NCBI GenBank assembly: GCA_031253795.1
Contig: JAIRVR010000017.1
Span: forward strand, 174,259-238,258
DNA: 64,000 nt
Direction of reading: 5' to 3'
From: Burkholderiaceae bacterium
Lineage (GTDB): Bacteria > Pseudomonadota > Gammaproteobacteria > Burkholderiales > Burkholderiaceae_C
Shown piece by piece: positions 18,121-26,119 of this stretch (position 1 is the first letter of the stretch; each line of letters opens with the position of its first letter). The position numbers and the translations under genes are program-made. Under the pieces are notes generated by a model. That model searched no databases. It had not been told where the DNA came from and saw only the letters and a list, made by a program, of their open reading frames with translations.

Positions 18121-18999
18121 TCAGGCCGCTGCGCCCCCGCCTTCCCACCAGCCGCTGAGCAGCGATGGCGGCCGGCGGGCGGCATGCACCCAGGCACAGG
18201 AGGGCCATGCGTCGCGCTGCACGTTGAGCCCCGCGTAGATGCCATAGCCGGGGCCGGCCTCGATTTCACCCCCGGCATGCAGGGTCTCGCCGGCGCGGAT
18301 GCTGCAGGCGGCGCGGATGTCACCCTGGGCGCGCAGGCCCCATTCGGCCTCGATGTGGTTGCCGCTTTGCACGTCGGCACCCGCATGCAGGCCGTGGCCC
18401 AGCCGTATCGGCCCCCGGGCGCGTATGCTGGCGCCCGCGCGCAGGCCCTTGCCGCAGTGGATGGAGCCCTCGACCTCGATGTCCTGGCCGGCCTGTGCCG
18501 AACCCTCCAGGCGCAGGTCGGCGCCGCAGCGCAGTTCCCAGCCGGCGCGCACATCGCTGGCGCCCAGCCCCTCGCCCACCTCCACGCTCCAGGCGGCCCT
18601 GACCCGGCCGCCGGCCTGCAGGGGGCCGGCGCAGAAGATGGCGCCGCCGCTGTGCAGGTCCTGGCCCGCCTCGATGCGGCCCGCGTGGATGCCGGCGCCG
18701 GCCTGCAGCGAGCGGCCCACGGCCAGCAGGCCGGGCACGCGCAATTCGCCGTGCACGACCACGCTGCCCGCGAAGACCAGGGCCTCGGCCTCCAGGTGTT
18801 CGACCTCGAGCACGGCGTCGGTGGGGCCGAACTGGTGCATCAGCCAGCGTGCGTCTTCGATGCGGCCGTCGCCCACCAGGGCGTCCAGCACGCGCTGGTA
18901 ATCGTTGCCGTCGTGGCGGTTGCGCACGAACCAGCGAAAGCCCGCGGCGCAGGGGCTTTTGGCGCGCAGAAAGTTTTGCGAGAGTTCCATGTCCATCAT
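18121..18999 (-). CDS. Glycine-repeat protein, probable beta-helix (bactofilin-like) fold, function unknown
   Basis: A 292-residue protein without signal peptide or membrane segment. Residues about 1-70 are a globular part rich in aromatic and charged residues (AGFRWFVRNRHDGNDYQRVLDAL, GRIEDARWLMHQFGPTDAVLEVEHLEAEALVFAG). Residues about 70-265 consist of short repeats in which Gly-x-x-[IVL] and Ala-Gly recur about every eight residues (LQAGAGIHAGRIEAGQDL, GLRAGASIRARGPIRLG). This is the pattern of left- or right-handed beta-solenoids such as bactofilins. It has a good ribosome site (TGGAG) before two ATGs. It is the nearest gene to the Hsp70 cluster but on the other strand. I do not recognise a function. 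Confidence 0.75.
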   Translation of the reverse strand: MMDMELSQNFLRAKSPCAAGFRWFVRNRHDGNDYQRVLDALVGDGRIEDARWLMHQFGPTDAVLEVEHLEAEALVFAGSVVVHGELRVPGLLAVGRSLQAGAGIHAGRIEAGQDLHSGGAIFCAGPLQAGGRVRAAWSVEVGEGLGASDVRAGWELRCGADLRLEGSAQAGQDIEVEGSIHCGKGLRAGASIRARGPIRLGHGLHAGADVQSGNHIEAEWGLRAQGDIRAACSIRAGETLHAGGEIEAGPGYGIYAGLNVQRDAWPSCAWVHAARRPPSLLSGWWEGGGAAA

Positions 19000-19458
19000 C
19001 AGCTCCAGAAATCCGGTTCCAGGGCCGGTGCGGCGCCATGCGGCGGCGCAACCGGGGGCATTCCTGCCGTGGTGTGCGGCGGGGGCCGTGCGGACGCTGG
19101 GGCGAGGGGCTGGCCTCAGGCGTTCCGCACGGCGGCGGAAAGCAGGGCCGTGAAGCCGCAGAGGCTGATGAAGGCCGTGGGCACGCCGTGGACGCGCTGG
19201 GGCCGCTGCGCGCGCAGGGCGGTGCGGCAGGTCAGTGCGTGGGGGAGGCGGTGCTGGCGGTCCATGGAGGGCGGGAAAGAAGCCGCGATTATGCCGCCTG
19301 CCCGTTTGCGCACGGGGGAATGGGGGTGCATGCGGGGCGGGGCTTCGTTGCTTTGGGTAACATCACGAACCCTGCGGGCGCGCAGCATCCCTGCGGCGCC
19401 TGCCCGTCCTGCTGCGCGGCGCCTTGCCCGGCAGGGCTTTTTCCTGCCGGGAAATTCC
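19000..19458. other. Intergenic stretch with no supported gene
   Basis: This gap separates the glycine-repeat gene from the DUF2760 gene and must hold their divergent promoters. A 50-codon frame on the minus strand (19116-19265) ends in a hydrophobic stretch (TAFISLCGFTALLSAAV) and could encode a small membrane peptide, but it has no convincing ribosome site. No terminator or operator was recognised. Confidence 0.4.
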
Positions 19459-20127
19459 ATGAATTCCAAGACTCCCCCCTCGTTCCTGAGCCGCATCGCC
19501 ATCGCGATCGGCAGTTTCTTTGCCATCCTGGGCAATGGCCGCCTGGCCGCCGACGTCACGCGCCTGCGGGCGGGCGAGGCCCTGGCCGCCGATGTCCCCC
19601 CGCCCGCGCCGCGTGAAGTGCGCGTGGAAGTCCCTGTCGAGAAGATCGTCGAGGTGCGTGTCGAGGTGCCTGTGGAAAAACAGGTCGAAAAGCGTGTCGA
19701 GGTTCCGGTGGAGACCATCGTCGAAAAGACCGTGGAACTGCGGGTGCCCACCGACACGGCGGCCCTGCAGCTGCTGGGCCTGCTGCAGCGCGAGGCGCGC
19801 TTCGTGGACTTCGTCCAGGAAGACGTGGCCGGTTATGCCGACGCCGAGATCGGTGCGGCCGCGCGGGTGGTGCATGAGGGCTGCCGCAAGGTCCTGCGCG
19901 AGCATTTCAGCATCGCTCCCGTGCGCACCGAGGCCGAAGGCAGCCGTGTGACGCTGCCCGCCGGCTTCGACGCCGCCGCCGTGCGCCTGACCGGCAATGT
20001 GGTGGGCCAGGCCCCCTTCACGGGCACGCTGGGCCACCGCGGCTGGCGTGTGGACGAGGTCCGCCTGCCCCGGCTGACCGACGAAAAGGCAGCGGCCGTC
20101 GTGGCCCAGGCCGAAGTGGAGCTGTGA
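19459..20127 (+). CDS. DUF2760 family protein with VEVPVEK repeats
   Basis: A 222-residue protein. A hydrophobic N-terminal segment (residues 10-28) may anchor it in the membrane. Residues 53-96 are a low-complexity run of VEVPVEK/VExR units, alternating valine with acidic and basic residues. The C-terminal half (ALQLLGLLQREARFVDFVQEDVAGYADAEIGAAARVVHEGCRKVL onward) is the DUF2760 domain. DUF2760 genes are known next to Hsp70-like genes. It ends only two bases before the Hsp70 ATG, so the two are probably co-translated. The role is unknown; a membrane tether or co-chaperone is a guess. Confidence 0.8.
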   Translation: MNSKTPPSFLSRIAIAIGSFFAILGNGRLAADVTRLRAGEALAADVPPPAPREVRVEVPVEKIVEVRVEVPVEKQVEKRVEVPVETIVEKTVELRVPTDTAALQLLGLLQREARFVDFVQEDVAGYADAEIGAAARVVHEGCRKVLREHFSIAPVRTEAEGSRVTLPAGFDAAAVRLTGNVVGQAPFTGTLGHRGWRVDEVRLPRLTDEKAAAVVAQAEVEL

Positions 20128-20129
20128 GC

Positions 20130-21977
20130 ATGGAGCAGTCCCGTTACAGCATCGGCATCGACCTGGGCACCACGCATTGCGCCCTCTCCTATGTGGACCG
20201 CCAGGCCAGCGATGGCGAGAAGGTGGTGCAGGATGTGCTCGCCATTCCCCAGCTCACGGGTCCGGCCAGCGTGGAGGCGCGTCCCCTGCTGCCCTCCTTC
20301 CTCTATCTTCCGCACGACAGCGAACTCACGGCGGCCGACATGGCCCTGCCCTGGGGCGCCAGCCAGGACTTCGTGGTGGGCGAGTTCGCACGCTCGCGCG
20401 GTGCGGCCACGCCCATACGTCTGGTGTCCAGCGCCAAGAGCTGGCTGTGCCACCCCGGCGTGGACCGCCGCTCGCCGCTGCTGCCGGCCGACGCGCCCGA
20501 AGAAGTCCATCGCGTCTCGCCGCTGACGGCCTCCATCCGTTACCTGTCCCATCTGCGCTGGGCCTGGGAGCAGGCCCATCCCGAGGCGCCCTTCGACGCC
20601 CAGGACATCACGGTCACCATCCCCGCCTCCTTCGACCCTGCCGCGCGCGAGCTGACGGCCGAGGCCTGCCGCGCCGCGGGCTTCCAGAACCTCAACCTGC
20701 TCGAGGAACCCCAGGCCGCGCTCTACAGCTGGATCCAGGCCAGCGGCGGCCAGTGGCGCAAGCAGGTCCGCCACGGCGACATCATCCTCGTGGTGGACGT
20801 GGGTGGCGGCACCACCGACCTGTCCCTGATCGCCGTGCAGGAAAAAGAGGGCAGCCTGGAGCTGCAGCGCGTGGCCGTGGGCGAGCACATCCTGCTGGGC
20901 GGCGACAACATGGACCTGGCCCTGGCCTATGGCGTGGCGCGCAAGCTGGCCCAGGAGGGCAAGCCGCTGGATGCCTGGCAGACCCGGGCCCTGGCCCATG
21001 GCTGCCGCCAGGCCAAGGAGCAGCTGCTGGCCGACGCTTCCCTGGTCTCCGTGCCCGTGGTCGTGCCCAGCCGGGGCAGCAAGCTCATCGGCGGCAGCAT
21101 TCGTACCGAGGTCACCCAGGCCGAAGTGCTGCAGATGCTGGTGGAAGGCTTTTTCCCGCGCGTGGCCGTTTCCGACAAGCCCCAGGTGCGCGCGCGCGCC
21201 GCGCTGACCCAGCTGGGCCTGCCCTATGCGCAGGACGCGGCCGTCACCCGCCACCTGGCGGCCTTCCTGTCGCGCCAGGCCGGCGCCACGCAGCAGATCG
21301 AAGGCCTGGAAGACGCACAGCCCGAAGGTGCGGGCTTTCTCCATCCTTCGGCCATCCTGTTCAACGGCGGCGTGCTCAAGGCGCCGCAGATCGAGCAGCG
21401 CATTCTCGACGTCATCAACGGCTGGCTGGCCGCCGAGGGCGCGGCGCCCGCGCGCCTGCTGGAAGGCGCCAACCTCGACCTGGCCGTGGCGCGTGGCGCA
21501 GCCTACTATGGCCATGTGCGCCAGGGCCGCGGCATGCGCATCCGCGGCGGCACGGCGCAAAGCTACTACGTGGGCGTGGAAAGCAATATGCCCGCCATTC
21601 CCGGCATGGAGCCGCCCATCTCGGCCCTGTGCCTGGCACCCTTCGGCATGGAAGAGGGCACGGAAGTCGCGCTGCAGGCCCAGGAGTTCGGCCTGGTCGT
21701 GGGCGAGCCCGTGCGCCTGCGCTTTTTCGGCTCCTCGGTGCGCCGTGCCGACCAGGTCGGCGCCGTGCTGGATTTCTGGGGCCCCGAGGAACTGGTGGAG
21801 CTGCAGGACATCGAGGCCCATCTGCCCGCCGAAGGCCGCGCCAGCGGCGAGGTCGTGCCCGTCACCCTGCATGCGCGCGTGACCGACATTGGAACCCTGG
21901 AGCTCAACGCCGTGCCCGTGGGCGGCCAGGAGCGCTGGAAGGTGGAATTCGACGTGCGGGCCGACACCAGCGCCTGA
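20130..21977 (+). CDS. Hsp70 family protein, short paralogue
   Basis: A 615-residue actin-fold ATPase of the Hsp70 superfamily, distinct from DnaK. Phosphate-1 IGIDLGTTHCALSYVD, the segment TVTIPASFDPAARELTAEACRAAGF, LLEEPQAALYSW, and phosphate-2 DVGGGTTDLSLI are present; the adenosine loop is probably FNGGVLKAPQI. The C-terminal region (about 450-615) is short and beta-rich and lacks an EEVD-type or lid tail like DnaK. GGAG lies eight bases before the ATG at 20130; a GTG at 20124 overlapping the upstream stop is an alternative start. It is a clear paralogue of the 960-residue protein at 23153-26035. No DnaJ or GrpE is nearby. Confidence 0.88.
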   Translation: MEQSRYSIGIDLGTTHCALSYVDRQASDGEKVVQDVLAIPQLTGPASVEARPLLPSFLYLPHDSELTAADMALPWGASQDFVVGEFARSRGAATPIRLVSSAKSWLCHPGVDRRSPLLPADAPEEVHRVSPLTASIRYLSHLRWAWEQAHPEAPFDAQDITVTIPASFDPAARELTAEACRAAGFQNLNLLEEPQAALYSWIQASGGQWRKQVRHGDIILVVDVGGGTTDLSLIAVQEKEGSLELQRVAVGEHILLGGDNMDLALAYGVARKLAQEGKPLDAWQTRALAHGCRQAKEQLLADASLVSVPVVVPSRGSKLIGGSIRTEVTQAEVLQMLVEGFFPRVAVSDKPQVRARAALTQLGLPYAQDAAVTRHLAAFLSRQAGATQQIEGLEDAQPEGAGFLHPSAILFNGGVLKAPQIEQRILDVINGWLAAEGAAPARLLEGANLDLAVARGAAYYGHVRQGRGMRIRGGTAQSYYVGVESNMPAIPGMEPPISALCLAPFGMEEGTEVALQAQEFGLVVGEPVRLRFFGSSVRRADQVGAVLDFWGPEELVELQDIEAHLPAEGRASGEVVPVTLHARVTDIGTLELNAVPVGGQERWKVEFDVRADTSA

Positions 21978-22027
21978 CCGCCGCTTTTCCGCCGCTTTTT
22001 GCAAGCCGCCCTATCGAGGACCAGACC

Positions 22028-23140
22028 ATGCGCAAGACCATCGCCCGTGCCCTGACCGTCCTCGGCGCCCTGCTGCTGCTGTACGCGGGCGCTTCGCTGG
22101 TGGCGACCTTCACCCAGCTGGCCCAGGCGGCCGACCGGATCCACGCAGGCGCGGGCCAGCCGCTGTTCTGGACGCTGCTGGTTCTGGCGGCTGCACTGCT
22201 GCTGTACCCTCTGTGGCTGCTGCTGCGCCTTCCCCGGGCCATGCGGCCGCCGGCGGATCCGGCGCAGATGCCGGCCTACCGGGCCTGGCTGCAGGCCCAC
22301 CTGGCCGCGCACCCGCTGCCTGCCGTGCAGGAGCCGGCCCGCCAGGGCGATCCGGATGCGGCGCTGGCTGCCCTGGGGGTGGAGGCCGAGCGCATGGCAC
22401 GCGAAACGGCGGCGGGCGTGTTCGTGGGCACGGCCCTGATCCAGAACGGCCGCCTCGACGGCCTGGTCGTTCTGGGCTCCCAGCTGCGCCTGGTATGGCG
22501 CATGGCCGCGCTGTACCGGCTGCGGCCCACGCCGCGCCAGCTGTGGTTTCTGTATTCGAACGTGGCCGGCAGCCTGCTGGTTTCGGGCAGCCTGGAGGAG
22601 CTGGACTATGCCGAGGTCGTGGCGCCGGTCATCAGCGCGGCGGCGCCGGCGCTGGCCGGTGCCGTGCCCGGCATGCAGGGCGTTTCCAGCCTGCTGGTCA
22701 ACAGCCTGGCCAACGGGGCGGCCAATGCCTTGCTCACCTTGCGTGTGGGCCTGATCACTAGGGCCTACTGCACCCCGCTGTCGCCACCCGACGCCCAGGC
22801 CGTGGGCAAGAGCGCCACGCTGGCCGCGGCAGGCCTGTTGGGCAGCATCGTGGCCGAGCAGGGCCGGCGCGTGGTGCGCAGCCTCTGGGCGGGCGCGGCA
22901 GGCCTGGTGGCGGACTCGGTGGGGTCGGCGGCCGATGGCGTCAAGCGCGCCTCCAGCGCCGGCGTCCAGGCCGTGTCGCAGATGGCGGGGTCGGCCATCG
23001 ACGGCTCGGGCACGCTGCTGCGAAAATCGGCCATCGCCGTGGGAGACACGGTGGGCGACGCCAAGGACTCCATCGTGCAGGCGGCCGACAAGCTGGGGTC
23101 GGCGGCGCAGCGCTGGCGCAAGAAAGACACCGACGCCTGA
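22028..23140 (+). CDS. DUF697-type membrane protein of the Hsp70 cluster
   Basis: A 370-residue protein with two N-terminal membrane segments (LTVLGALLLLYAGASLVATF and FWTLLVLAAALLLYPLWLLL), a soluble linker, then a hydrophobic middle domain (VWRMAALYRLRPTPRQLWFLYSNVAGSLL) typical of DUF697/YcjF-like proteins. The last 120 residues are polar and rich in small residues with amphipathic repeats (VGSAADGVKRASSAGVQAV, SAIAVGDTVGDAKDSIVQAADKL), probably helical. DUF697 is usually tied to GTPases; here it sits between two Hsp70 genes (12 bases before the second). GAGGA lies seven bases before the ATG. Its role in the cluster is unknown. Confidence 0.82.
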   Translation: MRKTIARALTVLGALLLLYAGASLVATFTQLAQAADRIHAGAGQPLFWTLLVLAAALLLYPLWLLLRLPRAMRPPADPAQMPAYRAWLQAHLAAHPLPAVQEPARQGDPDAALAALGVEAERMARETAAGVFVGTALIQNGRLDGLVVLGSQLRLVWRMAALYRLRPTPRQLWFLYSNVAGSLLVSGSLEELDYAEVVAPVISAAAPALAGAVPGMQGVSSLLVNSLANGAANALLTLRVGLITRAYCTPLSPPDAQAVGKSATLAAAGLLGSIVAEQGRRVVRSLWAGAAGLVADSVGSAADGVKRASSAGVQAVSQMAGSAIDGSGTLLRKSAIAVGDTVGDAKDSIVQAADKLGSAAQRWRKKDTDA

Positions 23141-23152
23141 ACCCTCCGCCCC

Positions 23153-26035
23153 ATGCCTGATTCCGAATCCCTGCATTCCTGCGCCGCCCATGTGGTGGGC
23201 ATCGACCTGGGCACCAGCCATACCGTGGTGGCCCATGTACCTGTCGGCGGCCAGGCCGCAGAGATCGCCCTGCTGGACCTGGAGCAGCGTGTCTCGGCCA
23301 GCGAGGTCGAGGCCCGGCCCCTGCTGCCCTCGGCGCGCTACCAGGCGACACCGGGCGAACTGGGGGATGCCTGGCAGCAGCCCTGGGCGGCCCTGAGTGC
23401 CCGGGCCGAGGCCCCCGCCGTGGTCGGCCGCTGGGCCCGCGACCTGGGCGCCGCCGTGCCGGGCCGCCTGGTGGCCAGCGCCAAGAGCTGGCTGTCGCAT
23501 GCGGGCGTGGACCGCACGGCCGCCATCCTGCCCTGGGGGGCGCCCGAGGAGGTGGACAAGCTCTCGCCGCTGCAGGCATCGGCCAGCTATCTCGCGCATG
23601 TGAGGCAGGCCTGGGACCGCCGCCACCCTGGCGCCCCGCTGCGGGACCAGTGCGTGGTGCTGACCGTGCCCGCTTCCTTCGACGAAGGCGCGCGCGCGCT
23701 CACGCTGGAGGCGGCCCGGCTGGCCGGCCTGCCCGCGGTGCAGTTGCTGGAGGAGCCCAAGGCGGCCTTCCACGACTGGCTGGTGCTGCAGGGCGATGCG
23801 CTGGCCGCGCAGCTGGCGCACAGCCGGCTGGTGCTGGTGGCCGATGTGGGGGGCGGCACCACCGATCTGACGCTGATCCGCGTGCAGCCCGCCGCCGATG
23901 GCGGCCTGCCCGAACTCACGCGCATTGCCGTGGGCGAGCACCTGATGCTGGGTGGCGACAACATGGACCTGGCCATTGCCCACCGCATCGAAGCCGGTTT
24001 CGCGCCGGACGGCGAGCGTTTGCCGGCCGCGCGCTTTGCCCAGCTGGTGCAGCGCTGCCGCCTGGCCAAGGAGGCATTGCTGGCCGAGGACGCGCCCGCT
24101 TCGGTGGAGATCACCCTGCTGGGCAGCGGGTCGCGGCTGATGGCGCAGGCACGCTCGGTCACGCTGGAACGCGACGTGCTGCGCGAATGGGTGGTCGAGG
24201 GCTTTTTGCCCATGGCCGGGCCTGGCGACATGCCGGTCAGGCGCCAGGGCGCGCTGCGCGGCCTGGGCCTGCCCTATCCGGCCGATGCCGCCATCTCGCG
24301 CCATCTGGCCCGTTTTCTGGCCCACCATGCGCAAGGCGAGCTGCCCGACAGCCTGCTGCTCAATGGGGGCGTTTTCCATGCCCATGCTCTGGCCCAGCGG
24401 CTGGCCCGGCTGCTGCAGTCGTGGCGTTGCCAGCCCCTGCGCCTGCTGCACAACCCCCATCCCGACTGGGCCGTGGCCCGTGGCGCGGCTGCGCACGGAC
24501 TGGCCCAATGGCAGGCGCAATGGCAGGCCGAGCGGCAGGCCGGCCAGCCGTCGGCGGCCGTCCCTGTGCCGGCACCGGTCGCCGTGCCACGCATAGGCGG
24601 TGGTTCGGCCCGCAGCTACTGGCTGGTGCTGCCCGGCAAGGAGGGCGATGCGCCCCGTGGAATCTGCCTGCTGCCGCGCGGTACCGAGGAGGGCGTGCGC
24701 ATGGTGCTCAGCGGCAGGCGCTTTGCCCTGCGGCTGGGCCAGGCCGTGCGCTTTTCGCTGGTGGCCAACAGCCTGGCCGGCGCGCCGGCCCAGGCTGGAC
24801 AGATCGCGGCCCTGGAGGGCGAGGGTTGGGTCGAATTGCCGGCCCTGTCGGCCGTGCTGCCTGCGCCCGAAGGCCGGGACAAGGCCCAGGTCGAAGTGGT
24901 GCTGCAGGCCACCATGAGCGAGGTCGGCACCCTGGAGGTGCGCTGCGTGTCGGCCGCGGACCCGGGCCAGCACTGGTTGCTGCCCTTCAGCGTGCGCGGT
25001 GCGCTGGCGGACCCTGCCGACGGCCCGCAGGGTGGCCGGTCGCCGGCGCCAGGCCAGGGCCGGCTGGCCCAGGCCGTGGACCTGATCGACCGCATCTTCG
25101 GCAGCCAGGCGCGGGAAGTGGGCGCCAGAGAAGTGCGCCAGCTGCGCCAGTCGCTGGAGCGCCTGCTGGGCCCGCGCGAGGACTGGGACCTGGGCCTGCT
25201 GCGCGCCCTGTTCGATGCGCTGCTGGCGCGTGCCCGCCGCCGTCGCCGCACGGCCGAGCATGAGCGTGTCTGGCTCAATCTCGCGGGCTGGTGCCTGCGC
25301 CCCGGCGTGGGTGCCGAGCTGGACGGCTGGCGCATGCAGCAGCTCTGGCCATTGCATGCCCAGGGGCTGGGCCATGGCGGCGAAGGCGCCAACCGCACGG
25401 AATGGTGGGTGTTCTGGCGCCGCGTGGCGGCCGGCCTGGATGAGGCGCAGCAGATGCAGCTGCTGGAGGAAGTGGCCGGCCACATGCAGCAGGCCGTGGC
25501 CGGCCACATGCAGCAGGCCGTGCAGCGCAGCCAGGGCAAGGCCGCCCACGGCAGCTACGACGACATGCTGCGCCTGTTCGCGGCCATGGAGGCCGTGCCC
25601 TGGCAGTACCGCCAGGAAATGGGCCAGTGGATGCTGCAGCGCCTGAGCCACCCTGGCGAGACCCCCCAGACCTGGTGGGCCATAGGCCGGCTGGCGGCGC
25701 GCATGCCGCTGGCCGCCAATGCCCACCGCGTCATGCCGCCCGAGGCGGTGCAGGAATTCCTGGATGCCACGCTGTCCCAGGACTGGCGCCGCAACGAGAC
25801 CGCCATGTTCGCCGCCGTGCAGATGGCGCGCATGACGGGCGACCGTGCCCGCGACCTGTCCGATGCGCAGCGTGCGCGCGTGCTCGACCGCCTGGGGGCG
25901 GCCGGTGCGCCGCAGCGCTGGCTGGACCTGGTGGAGCAGGTGCAGCCCATGGATGCACAGGACGCGCGCCGCAGCCTGGGCGACAGCCTGCCGCCGGGCC
26001 TGGTGCTGGTGGGCCAGGGCGTGGTCCTGCCCTGA
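23153..26035 (+). CDS. Long Hsp70 family protein with C-terminal DUF3731-like region
   Basis: A 960-residue protein. Residues 10-480 form an Hsp70 ATPase domain close to the short paralogue: VGIDLGTSHTVVAHVP, SAKSWLSHAGVDR, LTVPASFDEGARALTLEAARLAG, LLEEPKAAFHDW, DVGGGTTDLTLI, GEHLMLGGDNMDLAIAH. Residues about 490-640 match the beta-rich C-terminus of the paralogue. The extra 300 residues, from about GQGRLAQAVDLIDRIFG, are helical and tryptophan-rich (TEWWVFWRRVAAGLDEAQ, QTWWAIGRLAARMPLAANAHRV), resembling DUF3731. An exact eight-codon tandem duplication (VAGHMQQA twice) lies in this part. It ends the cluster. Client and partners are unknown. Confidence 0.87.
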   Translation: MPDSESLHSCAAHVVGIDLGTSHTVVAHVPVGGQAAEIALLDLEQRVSASEVEARPLLPSARYQATPGELGDAWQQPWAALSARAEAPAVVGRWARDLGAAVPGRLVASAKSWLSHAGVDRTAAILPWGAPEEVDKLSPLQASASYLAHVRQAWDRRHPGAPLRDQCVVLTVPASFDEGARALTLEAARLAGLPAVQLLEEPKAAFHDWLVLQGDALAAQLAHSRLVLVADVGGGTTDLTLIRVQPAADGGLPELTRIAVGEHLMLGGDNMDLAIAHRIEAGFAPDGERLPAARFAQLVQRCRLAKEALLAEDAPASVEITLLGSGSRLMAQARSVTLERDVLREWVVEGFLPMAGPGDMPVRRQGALRGLGLPYPADAAISRHLARFLAHHAQGELPDSLLLNGGVFHAHALAQRLARLLQSWRCQPLRLLHNPHPDWAVARGAAAHGLAQWQAQWQAERQAGQPSAAVPVPAPVAVPRIGGGSARSYWLVLPGKEGDAPRGICLLPRGTEEGVRMVLSGRRFALRLGQAVRFSLVANSLAGAPAQAGQIAALEGEGWVELPALSAVLPAPEGRDKAQVEVVLQATMSEVGTLEVRCVSAADPGQHWLLPFSVRGALADPADGPQGGRSPAPGQGRLAQAVDLIDRIFGSQAREVGAREVRQLRQSLERLLGPREDWDLGLLRALFDALLARARRRRRTAEHERVWLNLAGWCLRPGVGAELDGWRMQQLWPLHAQGLGHGGEGANRTEWWVFWRRVAAGLDEAQQMQLLEEVAGHMQQAVAGHMQQAVQRSQGKAAHGSYDDMLRLFAAMEAVPWQYRQEMGQWMLQRLSHPGETPQTWWAIGRLAARMPLAANAHRVMPPEAVQEFLDATLSQDWRRNETAMFAAVQMARMTGDRARDLSDAQRARVLDRLGAAGAPQRWLDLVEQVQPMDAQDARRSLGDSLPPGLVLVGQGVVLP
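25472..25519 (+). repeat. Perfect 24-base tandem duplication inside the long Hsp70 gene
   Basis: Two identical, adjacent 24-base units encode VAGHMQQA twice in frame. The absence of any base difference between the units suggests a recent slippage or a length-variable site. Confidence 0.9.
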
Positions 26036-26055
26036 ACCGGCCGGGGCCGGCCATG

Positions 26056-26079
26056 AAAAAGGCCCCGCATCGCGGGGCC
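26056..26079 (-). terminator. Terminator of the secreted protease gene
   Basis: On the minus strand, the 8-bp stem GGCCCCGC / GCGGGGCC with a three-base loop is followed by TTTTTC. It lies 41 bases beyond the protease stop codon. It also lies just after the long Hsp70 gene and may stop that transcript too. Confidence 0.75.
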
Positions 26080-26119
26080 TGTCGGGTCGGGGGGAGCGCA
26101 GCGGTCTGCGCCCTGCAGC

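Noticed and set aside
19116..19265. Small membrane peptide gene on the minus strand
   Set aside because: A hydrophobic tail is present, but there is no ribosome site and no family match; not called as a gene.
21566..25726. A 1386-codon open frame antisense to the Hsp70 cluster
   Set aside because: It overlaps three genes with clear motifs and has Gln/Arg/His-rich antisense composition.
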